NCBI GenBank assembly: GCA_002396385.1
Contig: DGTD01000042.1
Location: 25,761-89,760, forward strand
Source of the DNA: Bacteroidales bacterium UBA4345
Lineage (GTDB): Bacteria > Bacteroidota > Bacteroidia > Bacteroidales > Paludibacteraceae
Direction: 5' to 3'
Length of the DNA stretch: 64,000 nucleotides
Part shown: positions 52,832 to 62,292 of the stretch, one piece after another
Layout of the letters: each line of letters begins with the position of its first letter
How positions within the stretch are numbered: position 1 is the stretch's first letter
Position numbers and translations under genes: made by a program
Notes under the pieces: generated by a model
Databases searched by the model: none
The model's input: only the letters and a program-made list of their open reading frames with translations
Told to the model about the DNA's origin: nothing

Positions 52832-54913
52832 TCACAGCCATTCCATAAAGTACTGCCGCACCTTCTTCATCAGGTGTACGCGTTCGGGGCCGCGCACGTT
52901 GTGCGGATGGCCTACGTAAACGGCATAGTCAATCTGTTTGTCGTCTGTTACAGCTTGTTTCAGAAGGCTGAGGCTGTTCTGCCACAACACAACGGGGTCG
53001 GTATTGCAGTGGATGAGTAGCAAGCGGCCCTGCAGATGTTTGACGAAGCGGCTCAGGTCGTGTTGGTCGTATCCTTCTTTATTCTTTTGTGGGGTCTGCA
53101 TATACCGTTCGGTGTACATTACCTCGTAAAGGCGCCAGTTGGTTACGGGCCCTCCGGCTACCCCTACTTTAAAGAGGTCGCCCGCCTTCAGCAGCAGGCT
53201 GGTGCTGATGAAGCCGCCAAAACTCCAACCATATACGCCGATGCGTTGGCGGTCTATGCCGCTCTCCCGGTGGCATATCCACTCCACGGCGGCCCGGTAG
53301 TCTTCGAGTTGCGGCCCGCCTATGTTCCGCCAGATCTCCTGTTCGAAATCCTTACCCCGGTTGGCGCTACCACGCGGGTCTATCGTGAAAACCAGGTAGC
53401 CCGCCTGTGCCATCATGTATTCAAAACCTGCGGTGCCGCAGTTCCAGTCGTTGCGGATGAGCTGCACGTGCGGACCTCCGTAAAAATAGCAGACCATCGG
53501 ATATTTTGCCCCGGCTTTGTAGTCGGTAGGACGTATCAGTCTGTAGCACAGGTGGTGTCCGTTCAGGGTTGTCGTCCCCATTTCCACAGGTGGAACGGCG
53601 TAGCCCTCCAACGGGTTCTTGCTGCTGTGCAGTTCTTCGCACAGCGCTCCACCCAGCCGGTGTAGGGTCACCTTGTAGGGGGTGGTGGGCGACTCTGTCT
53701 CGCAGAGGTAGTAGCCGTATGGTAGCAGGGTGCCCCTGTTTGTAGAGTCTTTGTCGCTAAGCAGGGTCACGTTCCCTTCCATGTCGACCGCCATCAGTGT
53801 TCGGGCGGCACAGTTGAAAGCGTTACATTCAAAAACTATCTGGTCTGAGTGTTTACTGTATCCTGCAATCCGGGTCACCTCGCCTTCCAAATTGGTCAGT
53901 TGGCGTACCATCTGCCCCTCCATATTGTAGAGGTAGGGCGTGTTGTAGCCTCCCCTCCGGCTCTGCCAGACGAAGAGTTCGTCTTTGCCGGGTAGGAACA
54001 GGGGTGTGTGTTCCGGTTCTGTATATTTGGGGTCGTCTTCCGCCAGCAAGGTCCGTTGGAAGCGTCCTGTTTCCGTGTCAAACAAGTTGAGCTGGCAGTG
54101 TTGTTGGTCGCGGGTCAGTTCTGCCGCTATCAACTGCCGGCTGTCGGGCGTGAAGGCCACACAGCAGAGGTAGTCTTCGGGCATACCCTGTTTCTCGATA
54201 GTGACGTACCGCCCGGTTGCGAGGTCATAGATGCCGATGGTCGTTTGTTCGCTGGGTGCGCCTGCCATCGGGTAGCGTATATTGCGCAGGGTGGCTATGG
54301 GGTTGGCAATGTCGACTAACGGATATTCGGTAACATGACTTTGGTCGGTGATGAAAAAGGCCAGTTTTTGTCCGTCGTTGCTCCAGAAGGTCCCCTTCTC
54401 GTTGCCGAATTCGTCTCTGGCGGCTGTCTGGCCGGCTGTGACGGCCTTTTCTTCCGATTGGTAGACAAGAGTACTCCTGCCTTCTGTGTCGAGCAGGAAC
54501 AGGCCGTTTTCGTGCAGGTAGGCGAAGCATTGGGCGGTGGCATTGTAGTCGAACCCTTCCCACTCTGACTTTATCGCCATTTGGTTCAAGACTTTCAGGT
54601 TGGCCATGTCGGCAATTACCAGCTGTTCTTTCAGTTTCAGCCAGAAAACGCCCTCCCTACCCTCTACCGGGTGCAGGGTGGTCTCTTCTTTGTAGGCAGG
54701 GCCAAACAGCTGTTGCAGGCTGTCGGTGCTGTGTTGTGCCAGCAGGTGCAGCCCGTCTTCCTCTGGTCTGTAGATGTGTAGCAGGTGGTTGTGGTAGTAG
54801 GAAACAAGTCCGTTGGCCGCCTGCAGTTGCTTGAAGCGGTCGGGTTGGAAGCTGTCGTAATCCTTCCCGCCAGGAATCAGTCCTTCTATAGGGATCTCCT
54901 TATCGTTCCTCAT
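52832..54913 (-). CDS. S9 family peptidase (dipeptidyl peptidase IV-like)
   Basis: A 693-residue prolyl-oligopeptidase family serine peptidase. An N-terminal beta-propeller (about 40-430) precedes the alpha/beta-hydrolase domain, with nucleophile Ser in YGWSFGG near 570, Asp in CNTDPVV near 645 and His in GHPHN near 678; DPRGSANRG near 520 is also typical. The start (IEGLIPGGKDYDSF) matches the mature N-terminus of exported relatives, but no signal peptide is present, so it seems to be a cytoplasmic version. The gene follows the Cys-rich protein with a 1-bp gap. Confidence 0.9.
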   Translation of the reverse strand: MRNDKEIPIEGLIPGGKDYDSFQPDRFKQLQAANGLVSYYHNHLLHIYRPEEDGLHLLAQHSTDSLQQLFGPAYKEETTLHPVEGREGVFWLKLKEQLVIADMANLKVLNQMAIKSEWEGFDYNATAQCFAYLHENGLFLLDTEGRSTLVYQSEEKAVTAGQTAARDEFGNEKGTFWSNDGQKLAFFITDQSHVTEYPLVDIANPIATLRNIRYPMAGAPSEQTTIGIYDLATGRYVTIEKQGMPEDYLCCVAFTPDSRQLIAAELTRDQQHCQLNLFDTETGRFQRTLLAEDDPKYTEPEHTPLFLPGKDELFVWQSRRGGYNTPYLYNMEGQMVRQLTNLEGEVTRIAGYSKHSDQIVFECNAFNCAARTLMAVDMEGNVTLLSDKDSTNRGTLLPYGYYLCETESPTTPYKVTLHRLGGALCEELHSSKNPLEGYAVPPVEMGTTTLNGHHLCYRLIRPTDYKAGAKYPMVCYFYGGPHVQLIRNDWNCGTAGFEYMMAQAGYLVFTIDPRGSANRGKDFEQEIWRNIGGPQLEDYRAAVEWICHRESGIDRQRIGVYGWSFGGFISTSLLLKAGDLFKVGVAGGPVTNWRLYEVMYTERYMQTPQKNKEGYDQHDLSRFVKHLQGRLLLIHCNTDPVVLWQNSLSLLKQAVTDDKQIDYAVYVGHPHNVRGPERVHLMKKVRQYFMEWL

Positions 54914-54914
54914 T

Positions 54915-55211
54915 TTAGCAAAGTTTTTCGCCGTTGTCGTTTCCAGGGTCGTCTTTGACAGAGTGGGCCATCCCGATTATCCCGCCAATGTGTTTCATTA
55001 CGTGTTCCCACCCTTTTTCTCCCTGGTGGGGTAGGGTGCAGTTGGTGCAGTCCTTCACACCGTTGGACGTATAGCGGAAGTTGCCCCCGCACTGGTCGCC
55101 CAGCGCGTACAGCGGACAGAAGCAGAACAGGCAGTTGAAGTCTTCTCCCTCCGTTTCAGCGTGGCAGGGGTAATAGGGACACTTGTCGTTCGTAAAACAC
55201 TTGTGGCTCAT
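54915..55211 (-). CDS. cysteine-rich small domain protein, metal-binding
   Basis: 98 residues with 14 Cys. The segments CPYYPCH, FNCLFCFCPLYALGDQCGGNFRY and GVKDCTNCTLPHQGEKGW are the hallmark of the cysteine-rich small domain found in many anaerobes, probably binding zinc or Fe-S. Function not known. It is tightly linked to the S9 peptidase (1-bp gap), which may only reflect co-transcription. Confidence 0.82.
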   Translation of the reverse strand: MSHKCFTNDKCPYYPCHAETEGEDFNCLFCFCPLYALGDQCGGNFRYTSNGVKDCTNCTLPHQGEKGWEHVMKHIGGIIGMAHSVKDDPGNDNGEKLC

Positions 55212-55280
55212 TCGTTTTGTTGGTTAGAAATAAGCTGGTAATTGCTAAAATCCACGGCAAAAGCCGGCCTTCAGCTCCTT

Positions 55281-57767
55281 TTATTCGCCTCCGAAGTCGT
55301 TATATTCCTCAACATCGTCGCCTTCGTTGTTGCCACTGCCCCTCTTCTTGTTGCTGCCCATGTTGCCGAAGTTGTAACTGAGGTTCAGGAAGATGGTGGT
55401 GCCCATAAAGTGGAATTTGTTTTCTTGGTGGAAATTGTCGCCGTAGTTGGTCGAGTGGAACCGGAAGGTGTTGAACAGGTCGCGCACGCTCAGCGTTGCG
55501 TTAAGTTTGCGTTGCAGGAACGAGCGTTTCAGTCCGGCGTTCATCGTGAACATGTGGTGGCGGCGACCCTGTATGGTGGCGCGTGGCGAATTGTAGTTGG
55601 CGGTTATCTGTCCGCTCAACTTCCACGGCAGCTGCATGTCGGCGCTCATTTTCCCCGTCCAGCTGAAACTCGATTCCCCGTTCAGTTCCTGTCTTCTTTT
55701 GTCTATCTCCACCGAGGCGCCCTTAAGGCTGTAGTAGTAGAGGTTGACGTTGCTGGTCAGCGTCAGGAAGCCGATGTGGTTCTTGGCAATCAGTTCCACT
55801 CCCTCTTCGTTGCTTTTGCCTGTGTTGAAGAAAGAGGAGTTCGACACTTGGGCGTCGTCGAGCCAGGTGAAGCGGCTGATGACGTCTTTGGTGTATTTGT
55901 AGTAGACCGAGGCGGTGTAGAGGTCGCCCTCTACGTTGCGCACGTAATTCAACTCGAAAGCGTGGGTCTTTTCGGGTACCAGGTCCGGATTACCATAGTT
56001 CACGTTCTTCGAGTCGTTCATGTTCTTGTACGGATTTATCAGTCGCATGCGCGGACGTGTAAGGCGGCTGGTATAGTTGAGTTGGAGCTCGTCTTTTTCC
56101 GACAGCGTATAGCTGAGGAAGGCCGATGGGAACGGGTCGAAGTAGGTTTTCGAGTTCGTTTCGCCGTTCAGGTGCTCTTTCCAGTGCATATCGGTCAACT
56201 CGCCGCGCAACCCCAAATTGTATTTGAAGCGCTTGTTGATGGTGCTGCTGAATGTGGCGTACGCCGCATACACGTTTTGGTCCATCTCGAAGTCGTTATC
56301 CCTGTTTTTAGGTTGCGAGCCGTCTTTCAGGGCCGAGTTGTCGATGCCCGACAGTCGGGCGTTTTTGTTGCTGTAGCGGGCGTTGTCGGTTTCCAGTTTG
56401 TTCTCTGTAAGGTCGGCCTTGGCGCCCATTTCCAGTTTGCTGGTTCTACCCACCGGCAGCGTATAGTCTGCTTGTGCGCTGAACTGGTTGAACTTCATGT
56501 CGCTGTTCTCGAACTTGTAGGTGCGTGTGCTGTCAACCGGGTAGCCAAACGGGTTCATCAGGTTTGTGCTGTAGCCTTTCTCGTTTTTGTTGCTGCTGGT
56601 GTTGAAAGTTGCGGCTAGGCGGAGTTCTTCGCCTTCCCGGTCAAACATGTGGTTGTAGTCGAGGCCGGTGTTGAACATGGCTCTGTTTCCGTCAACGGTG
56701 TTGTAGTCGCGTTCGGTCCCGTTGTCAATATCAATGTCCGACGTGTTGTCGCGCTGTGCGAGCGAGGCCATGCCTTTCCAGGCAATGGTGTTCTTTTCGT
56801 TGATGCGGTAGGTTGCGCCCAGGTTCAGGAACTCGCTGTTGCGTTTGCGCTTGGTGGTCGCTTCCGAACTCGAGTGCTCGATGCCCTCGGGCGTGTATCG
56901 TTCCAGATAGCGTTCCGATGTGCCGTTGTTGGCACGGCCTTGCCAGCCGGCGGCGGCGTTCAGCAACCATTTGGGGGTGTTGTAGGTGATAGATGCGCCT
57001 ATCGAGCCAGACGGATTCCCGTCGATAGGGATGTTCAATCCGCCGTTTACCGATCCGTAGTACCCTTGGCGGAAATCTTCCTTCAAAACAATATTGATGA
57101 TACCGGCACTGCCCTCGGCGTTGTATTTCGAAGACGGATTGGTTATCACTTCCACTTTTTCAATGCTGTTCGCCGGCAGTTGTTCCAAAATTTCCGAGGC
57201 GTTACCGTCGTTCATGCCGGCCGGCTTGCCGTTAATGTAGATTTCAACCCCTTCGTTGTTGCGGAGCGATACATTACCTTCAACATCGACGTCAACCGAC
57301 GGTATCTCGCGCAAAAGGTCGCTGATGGAAACCCCTTCGACCACCGCACCGGCATTTACCAGGAAGGTCTTCCTATCGGCGTCGACGTGTAGCGCTGTGC
57401 GCTGTCCAACTACTTCAACACCCTGTATCAGTTCGCCGTCGTCCTTCATATTCACCTTCATCGACTTAATGTCTGGCTTGGCGTTGGTCAGCGAAATATT
57501 TATTTTTTTTGTCTTGAACCCTATGTATTCCACTTTTACCATATAGTGCCCGTTCGGTATGTCGGTAAATGCGAATTTACCGTCGTCGGTGGTCATATCG
57601 GTGCGGAACACAGTGGTTGTGTCGCTTTGCCTGTAGAGGATGACGTCGGCGTCGGGCAGGACGCCCGACTCATCGCTGACAGTTCCGTGTATCGAGCCGG
57701 CAAATAGCGCCACAGGTGGGGCAAGCAGTGCAATTGTAAGAAAGACGGTCTTTTTCATATGATTCAT
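55281..57767 (-). CDS. TonB-dependent outer-membrane receptor (beta-barrel family 3 type)
   Basis: An outer-membrane protein of about 828 residues. A signal peptide (KKTVFLTIALLAPPVALFAG) leads to a carboxypeptidase-regulatory-like domain (IHGTVSDESGVLPDADVILY). The plug domain follows, with LLREIPSVDVD, VEIYINGKPAG and VEVITNPSSKYNAEGSAGIINIVL. A large barrel with many alternating strands ends LNLSYNFGNMG plus a hydrophilic tail of about 25 residues. There is no SusD partner, so this is more like a metal, peptide or small-ligand receptor than a glycan importer. Several ATGs are possible; the one chosen is 9 bp before MKKTVFL. Confidence 0.88.
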   Translation of the reverse strand: MNHMKKTVFLTIALLAPPVALFAGSIHGTVSDESGVLPDADVILYRQSDTTTVFRTDMTTDDGKFAFTDIPNGHYMVKVEYIGFKTKKINISLTNAKPDIKSMKVNMKDDGELIQGVEVVGQRTALHVDADRKTFLVNAGAVVEGVSISDLLREIPSVDVDVEGNVSLRNNEGVEIYINGKPAGMNDGNASEILEQLPANSIEKVEVITNPSSKYNAEGSAGIINIVLKEDFRQGYYGSVNGGLNIPIDGNPSGSIGASITYNTPKWLLNAAAGWQGRANNGTSERYLERYTPEGIEHSSSEATTKRKRNSEFLNLGATYRINEKNTIAWKGMASLAQRDNTSDIDIDNGTERDYNTVDGNRAMFNTGLDYNHMFDREGEELRLAATFNTSSNKNEKGYSTNLMNPFGYPVDSTRTYKFENSDMKFNQFSAQADYTLPVGRTSKLEMGAKADLTENKLETDNARYSNKNARLSGIDNSALKDGSQPKNRDNDFEMDQNVYAAYATFSSTINKRFKYNLGLRGELTDMHWKEHLNGETNSKTYFDPFPSAFLSYTLSEKDELQLNYTSRLTRPRMRLINPYKNMNDSKNVNYGNPDLVPEKTHAFELNYVRNVEGDLYTASVYYKYTKDVISRFTWLDDAQVSNSSFFNTGKSNEEGVELIAKNHIGFLTLTSNVNLYYYSLKGASVEIDKRRQELNGESSFSWTGKMSADMQLPWKLSGQITANYNSPRATIQGRRHHMFTMNAGLKRSFLQRKLNATLSVRDLFNTFRFHSTNYGDNFHQENKFHFMGTTIFLNLSYNFGNMGSNKKRGSGNNEGDDVEEYNDFGGE

Positions 57768-57879
57768 GGGTGTTGATTTTTGTAAGTATAACGCCACTAC
57801 GCTTTGTCCGACAAGGGTGGGATGATGATGCGTAGTGACGTTTTATTTTTGGTGGTTATTGAAGTTCTAATTGCTGCGA

Positions 57880-59946
57880 TTAGACGTCCGATGGCTTTTC
57901 GTTCGTGTCTTCGCCCTTGCCGTTCAGACCTTCGTCCTTGGGCTCGATGGCAGGCAACTCGTCCCCTTCAGGCGCATCTTCGGCATCAGCGGTTTTTTTC
58001 TCTTTCTCCAGCTCTTCCTTTTCAGCAATCAGTTCGTCGGCACGGCTCTGCCATTTGCGTTTACCGAAAATCTCCTCCAGGTTTTCTGCAAAGATAACCT
58101 CTTTTTCAAAGAGCAGGTTGGCCAGTTTCTCGTGGCCCTCCTTGTTTTCGGCAAGCAGTTGCAAGGCGCGTTGGTACTGCTCGTTGATGATGCGTTTGAC
58201 TTCGGCATCGATAATTTCGGCTGTCTGGTCGCCGTATGGCTTGCTGAAACCGTAGTCGTAGGCGCCGGTCGAGTCGTAGTAGCTGACGTTTCGCAGTTTG
58301 TCGCTGAAACCATAGTAGGCAACCATCGAGTAGGCCATCTTGAAAGCACGCTCCAGGTCGTTCAATGCTCCGGTCGAAACCCTGTGGAAGACGAACTCTT
58401 CTGCGGCGCGGCCGCCCAACAGCGAGCACATCTCGTCGAGCATCTGTTCTGTAGTGGTCAGTTGGCGCTCTTCTGGCAGGTACCAGGCTGCGCCCAATGC
58501 CTTACCGCGTGGAACGATGGTGACTTTCACCAGCGGATTGGCATATTGCAGCATCCAGCTGACAGTAGCATGTCCAGCCTCGTGTACGGCAATGCTGCGT
58601 TTCTCTTCCTTGGTTGTAATCTTGTTCTTCTTTTCCAAACCGCCAATAATACGGTCAACCGCATCAAGGAAGTCTTGTTTCTCAACGTTCTTCTTACCGC
58701 GGCGTGCGGCAATCAGGGCAGCCTCGTTGCAGACGTTGTGGATGTCGGCACCTGAGAAACCAGGTGTCTGGCGCGCCAGGAAGTCGATATCGAGGTTCTC
58801 GTCGAGTTTGAGTGGGCGGAGGTGTACCTCGAAGATTTCCTTGCGGTCGTGCACATCTGGCAGGTCAACGCTGATCTGGCGGTCGAAACGGCCGGCACGT
58901 AGAAGGGCCTTGTCGAGAATGTCGACACGGTTGGTGGCCGCCATAACTATAACACCGCTGTTCGATGCGAAACCGTCCATCTCGGTCAAAAGCTGGTTCA
59001 AAGTGTTCTCGCGCTCGTCGTTGCTGCCCATGTTCGGGTTGCGGCCGCGGGCGCGTCCAACTGCGTCTATCTCGTCAATGAACACAATGCATGGTGCTTT
59101 CTCTTTCGCTTTCTGGAAAAGGTCGCGGACGCGGGAAGCACCCACACCGACAAACATTTCAACAAAATCGGAACCTGCCATCGAGAAGAATGGCACATTC
59201 GCCTCTCCGGCAACCGCCTTCGCAAGCAGGGTCTTTCCTGTTCCAGGAGGGCCTACCAAGAGGGCGCCCTTTGGAATTTTCGCACCCAGTTCGGTGTATT
59301 TCTTAGGATCTTTAAGGAAAGAGACTATTTCGGTCACCTCTTCCTTTGCCTCGCTCAGTCCGGCAACGTCTTTGAATGTGACTTTAGAGGCAGAGTTCTT
59401 GTCGAACATCTTCGCCTGGCTCTTGCCAACGCTGAAAATGCCGCCGCCACCGCCACCGCCGTTGCTCATTCGGCGCATCATAAAAATCCATAGGATGACG
59501 ATCAGCAAGATGGGGCCGAAAGCCCATATGAAGTTGCCGAGGTAGTCGTGGTCTTCTTCAAACTTGGTGCTGATGCTCACTTTCTCGTTGTCGGCCTTTC
59601 CCTCGTTCACCTCGTCCTGCCATTTGGCCAGGTCGTCGGTGAATTTGTCGGCCGATGGCAGTTTCACAGTCATGTACGGGCTGTTTTTAAACGCGGTCGA
59701 GTCGGCACCAAACGCAACGCCGACTTTGTCTGCCTTAATGCGCAGTTCGGCCGTACGCTTGTTGGTAGTGACCGTAATCTCTTCAACCGCATTTTTCTTT
59801 ATAAGGGTCGAAATCTCGTTATAGCCTATTTCCTTCGCGGCTGGAGAACCGTCGACGAAGTTCAGCACGACCAATATGATGGCTATTGCTGCGAAAACCC
59901 AGTTCAGGCTGAAACTGAATTTCGGTATCTTGTTGTTATCTCCCAT
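57880..59946 (-). CDS. ftsH: ATP-dependent zinc metalloprotease FtsH
   Basis: A 688-residue membrane AAA+ protease for quality control of membrane and short-lived proteins. Two transmembrane helices (about 14-32 and 148-165) flank a periplasmic domain. The AAA module has Walker A GPPGTGKT near 233, Walker [11 protein letters not shown] and a conserved pore FV motif (DFVEMFVG). The zinc site is HEAGH near 455 with a downstream Asp ligand. A glycine run after the second helix and an acidic Glu/Asp tail are typical. It is third in an argH-rsfS-ftsH gene run; rsfS-ftsH linkage is common in Bacteroidota. Confidence 0.96.
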   Translation of the reverse strand: MGDNNKIPKFSFSLNWVFAAIAIILVVLNFVDGSPAAKEIGYNEISTLIKKNAVEEITVTTNKRTAELRIKADKVGVAFGADSTAFKNSPYMTVKLPSADKFTDDLAKWQDEVNEGKADNEKVSISTKFEEDHDYLGNFIWAFGPILLIVILWIFMMRRMSNGGGGGGGIFSVGKSQAKMFDKNSASKVTFKDVAGLSEAKEEVTEIVSFLKDPKKYTELGAKIPKGALLVGPPGTGKTLLAKAVAGEANVPFFSMAGSDFVEMFVGVGASRVRDLFQKAKEKAPCIVFIDEIDAVGRARGRNPNMGSNDERENTLNQLLTEMDGFASNSGVIVMAATNRVDILDKALLRAGRFDRQISVDLPDVHDRKEIFEVHLRPLKLDENLDIDFLARQTPGFSGADIHNVCNEAALIAARRGKKNVEKQDFLDAVDRIIGGLEKKNKITTKEEKRSIAVHEAGHATVSWMLQYANPLVKVTIVPRGKALGAAWYLPEERQLTTTEQMLDEMCSLLGGRAAEEFVFHRVSTGALNDLERAFKMAYSMVAYYGFSDKLRNVSYYDSTGAYDYGFSKPYGDQTAEIIDAEVKRIINEQYQRALQLLAENKEGHEKLANLLFEKEVIFAENLEEIFGKRKWQSRADELIAEKEELEKEKKTADAEDAPEGDELPAIEPKDEGLNGKGEDTNEKPSDV

Positions 59947-59966
59947 AAATTTTTGTTCGGCTTTGG

Positions 59967-60335
59967 TTAGTCAACGTCTGGAATTTCGTTTAACGACGCA
60001 TCTTCCCATAATGTTTCCAGTTGGTAGAATGCGCGGGCTTCTGGTTGGAACACATGCACTATGATGTTCCCATAGTCCATTGCCACCCATTCCGCATTTA
60101 TCATACCGTCAACGGCAAAGGGTTTGACGCGCAACTCTTCACGCACATGGTCTTTGATGCTTTCGGCGATAGAGTTGACCTGGGTGTTCGACTCTCCCTC
60201 GCAGATAACGAAGTAGCCGCAGGTGTAGTTCTCGAGACCCGTCATGTCTACTATAACGATCTTTTTCCCTTTAACGTCTTGAATGCCTTCTACTATTTTT
60301 TCAATAATCTTTTTGTCTTCTGCTGTATTGTTCAT
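59967..60335 (-). CDS. rsfS: ribosomal silencing factor RsfS
   Basis: A 122-residue RsfS/YbeB-family protein that binds ribosomal protein L14 and blocks joining of the subunits in slow growth. The fold pattern GKKIVIVDMTGLENYTCGYFVICEGESNTQV and EWVAMDYGNIIVHVF is clear. The ATG at 60335 is chosen over one at 60374 because the longer version would overlap argH and add a basic extension unlike the family. ftsH follows 20 bp later. Confidence 0.93.
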   Translation of the reverse strand: MNNTAEDKKIIEKIVEGIQDVKGKKIVIVDMTGLENYTCGYFVICEGESNTQVNSIAESIKDHVREELRVKPFAVDGMINAEWVAMDYGNIIVHVFQPEARAFYQLETLWEDASLNEIPDVD

Positions 60336-60354
60336 ATAGTTTTTATGTCGTTTT

Positions 60355-61692
60355 TTATTTAATGAGTTTTTCAATGGCTTGTTCTACCCGTTCGAAGTGG
60401 AATTCGCCTATCGTTTTGTCCATAAGGGCCTGAATGCGGTCGTTGCAAAGGTTGCCGATGCTGCCCTCGTGGGTGTGCCTGATGTCTTTATTGGGTTTGA
60501 AGCGTCCGTTCTCGCAATCGAGTCCCACCTTCTTGTAGGCATCGCGGAAAGGCATGCCTTCGGTAGCCAGGCGGTTCACTTCCTCTACGCTGAAGATGAA
60601 GTCGTATTTCGGGTCGTCGAGAATGTGCTCGTTTATCTTTACTTTGTCCATAATGTAGGTGGCCATCTTCAGGCAGTCTTTCAACTGGCCGATAGCAGGA
60701 ATGAAGATTTCCTTAATCTGCTGCAGGTCGCGGAAGTAGCCTACTGGCAGGTTGCTCATAATCATCATTATCTGCTGCGGAATGGTCTGTATCTGGTTGC
60801 ATTTGGCGCGCGTCAGCTCGAATACGTCCGGATTCTTCTTGTGCGGCATAATGCTGGAACCTGTAGTGCAGTCGTCTGGCAGTTTCATGAAGGCGAAGTT
60901 CTGGCAGGTAAACATGCACGAGTCGAACGCGAGTTTGCCGATGGTGGCGGCAATGCCGGCCATTGCCATAGCAACGGTCTTCTCCATCTTTCCACGGCCC
61001 ATTTGTGCATAGACCACATTATAGTCCATACTGTTGAAACCGAGCAGGTCGGTCGTCATCTGTCGGTTCAGCGGGAACGACGAACCATAGCCGGCTGCCG
61101 AACCCAGCGGATTGCGGTTGGTGATGTTGTAGGCTGCCAATAGCAGTTCCATATCGTCGACAAGGCTTTCGGCATAAGCCCCGAACCACAGCCCGAACGA
61201 CGATGGCATGGCTATCTGCAGGTGCGTGTAGCCAGGCATCAGCACATTTTTGTATTTCTCGCTCTGGGCTATCAGCACATCGAACAACTGGCGGCACAGG
61301 TGCACCAGTTCCTCAATCTCGGCACGGGTGTACAGTTTCATGTCGAGCAGCACCTGGTCGTTACGGCTGCGGCCGCTGTGTATCTTCTTGCCAAGGTCGC
61401 CAAGTTTGCGGGTGAGCATCAGCTCTACTTGCGAGTGGACGTCTTCTACTCCGTCTTCAATCTCAAATTGGCCCTGCTCGGCAATCTTATAAATGGCTTT
61501 CAGTTCTTTCAACAAAACAGGAAGTTCGTCTTTCCCTATCAGGCCGATGCTCTCTAGCATGGTGATGTGTGCCATTGAACCCAGCACGTCGTGTTTTGCC
61601 AAATACAGGTCAAGCTCGCGGTCGCGGCCTACTGTAAAGCGGACGATATCTTCGTTAGTGGTCTTTCCTTTATCCCACAAGTGTTCTGCCAT
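60355..61692 (-). CDS. argH: argininosuccinate lyase
   Basis: A 445-residue member of the fumarase/aspartase superfamily that splits argininosuccinate into arginine and fumarate. The signature GSSIMPHKKNPD is near residue 275-286, with the catalytic Ser in the flexible loop. HSGRSRNDQV near 105 and GYTHLQIAMPSSFG near 155 complete the active site. The N-terminus lacks the KLWGGRF start of many ArgH but has the equivalent LWDKGKTTNEDI, common in Bacteroidota. It precedes rsfS with a 19-bp gap. No other arginine genes are in the window. Confidence 0.95.
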   Translation of the reverse strand: MAEHLWDKGKTTNEDIVRFTVGRDRELDLYLAKHDVLGSMAHITMLESIGLIGKDELPVLLKELKAIYKIAEQGQFEIEDGVEDVHSQVELMLTRKLGDLGKKIHSGRSRNDQVLLDMKLYTRAEIEELVHLCRQLFDVLIAQSEKYKNVLMPGYTHLQIAMPSSFGLWFGAYAESLVDDMELLLAAYNITNRNPLGSAAGYGSSFPLNRQMTTDLLGFNSMDYNVVYAQMGRGKMEKTVAMAMAGIAATIGKLAFDSCMFTCQNFAFMKLPDDCTTGSSIMPHKKNPDVFELTRAKCNQIQTIPQQIMMIMSNLPVGYFRDLQQIKEIFIPAIGQLKDCLKMATYIMDKVKINEHILDDPKYDFIFSVEEVNRLATEGMPFRDAYKKVGLDCENGRFKPNKDIRHTHEGSIGNLCNDRIQALMDKTIGEFHFERVEQAIEKLIK

Positions 61693-61742
61693 ATCTTTTT
61701 CTTTTTATGAACGATTAAATTGCAAATGTATGAAAACTTTGT

Positions 61743-62264
61743 TTACATATTGTCGGTAATGATGAAAAACGCCATGTCTGCCGTTACAATTAGCGCAAAG
61801 ACGGCCGCGCAGATGATGGCTGGAACAAAGTCTTGGAATTTCTTCCTCTTTATGGTGTAGAGGACCATCAGACCCGCTCCAACTGCCGCTGTGCCGGCGT
61901 TGATGCCCAATAGGGCGTTGCGCATCCAGTTCTCGCCTAACAGGCGCTGCAGGCGGATGGCTAATACAATGGAGCCGATAACCAGTAGGGCTGAAAAGAC
62001 GAAATTGGCTATTTTCCGTACCTTGTTTTTTTCTGGCGAGTACAGTTTCTGCATACGCTCGTGCCGTTGTTGTGCCTCAAGCTCTTCCGACGAGATGCAG
62101 ATTTCCTTCACATATATTTGGAAGTTCTTTCCCTTGTTCTCTTTCTGTTTGCGCCAGTCTTGGTAGTTGTTCTCAAGTTTGTTCTTGCAGTTCGGACATA
62201 GCATGAGGTACTCGGTCTTCACTTCCACCAGACTGTTGCATTTCGCGCATTTAATCAGATACAT
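61743..62264 (-). CDS. hypothetical membrane protein with N-terminal zinc ribbon
   Basis: 173 residues. The N-terminus CAKC...CPNC (about 6-26) forms a rubredoxin-type zinc ribbon. A charged linker follows, then three transmembrane helices near 85-105, 118-135 and 145-165. The combination suggests a membrane-tethered sensor or assembly factor, but the family was not recognised. It is 28 bp downstream of the SpmA/SpmB-like gene on the same strand. Confidence 0.72.
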   Translation of the reverse strand: MYLIKCAKCNSLVEVKTEYLMLCPNCKNKLENNYQDWRKQKENKGKNFQIYVKEICISSEELEAQQRHERMQKLYSPEKNKVRKIANFVFSALLVIGSIVLAIRLQRLLGENWMRNALLGINAGTAAVGAGLMVLYTIKRKKFQDFVPAIICAAVFALIVTADMAFFIITDNM

Positions 62265-62292
62265 GGGCGTTTCTCTGTTTTTTTAATCAAAA

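Noticed and set aside
55242..59545. Long rightward frames opposite the TonB-dependent receptor and ftsH
   Set aside because: They mirror well-supported genes and show no protein family pattern.
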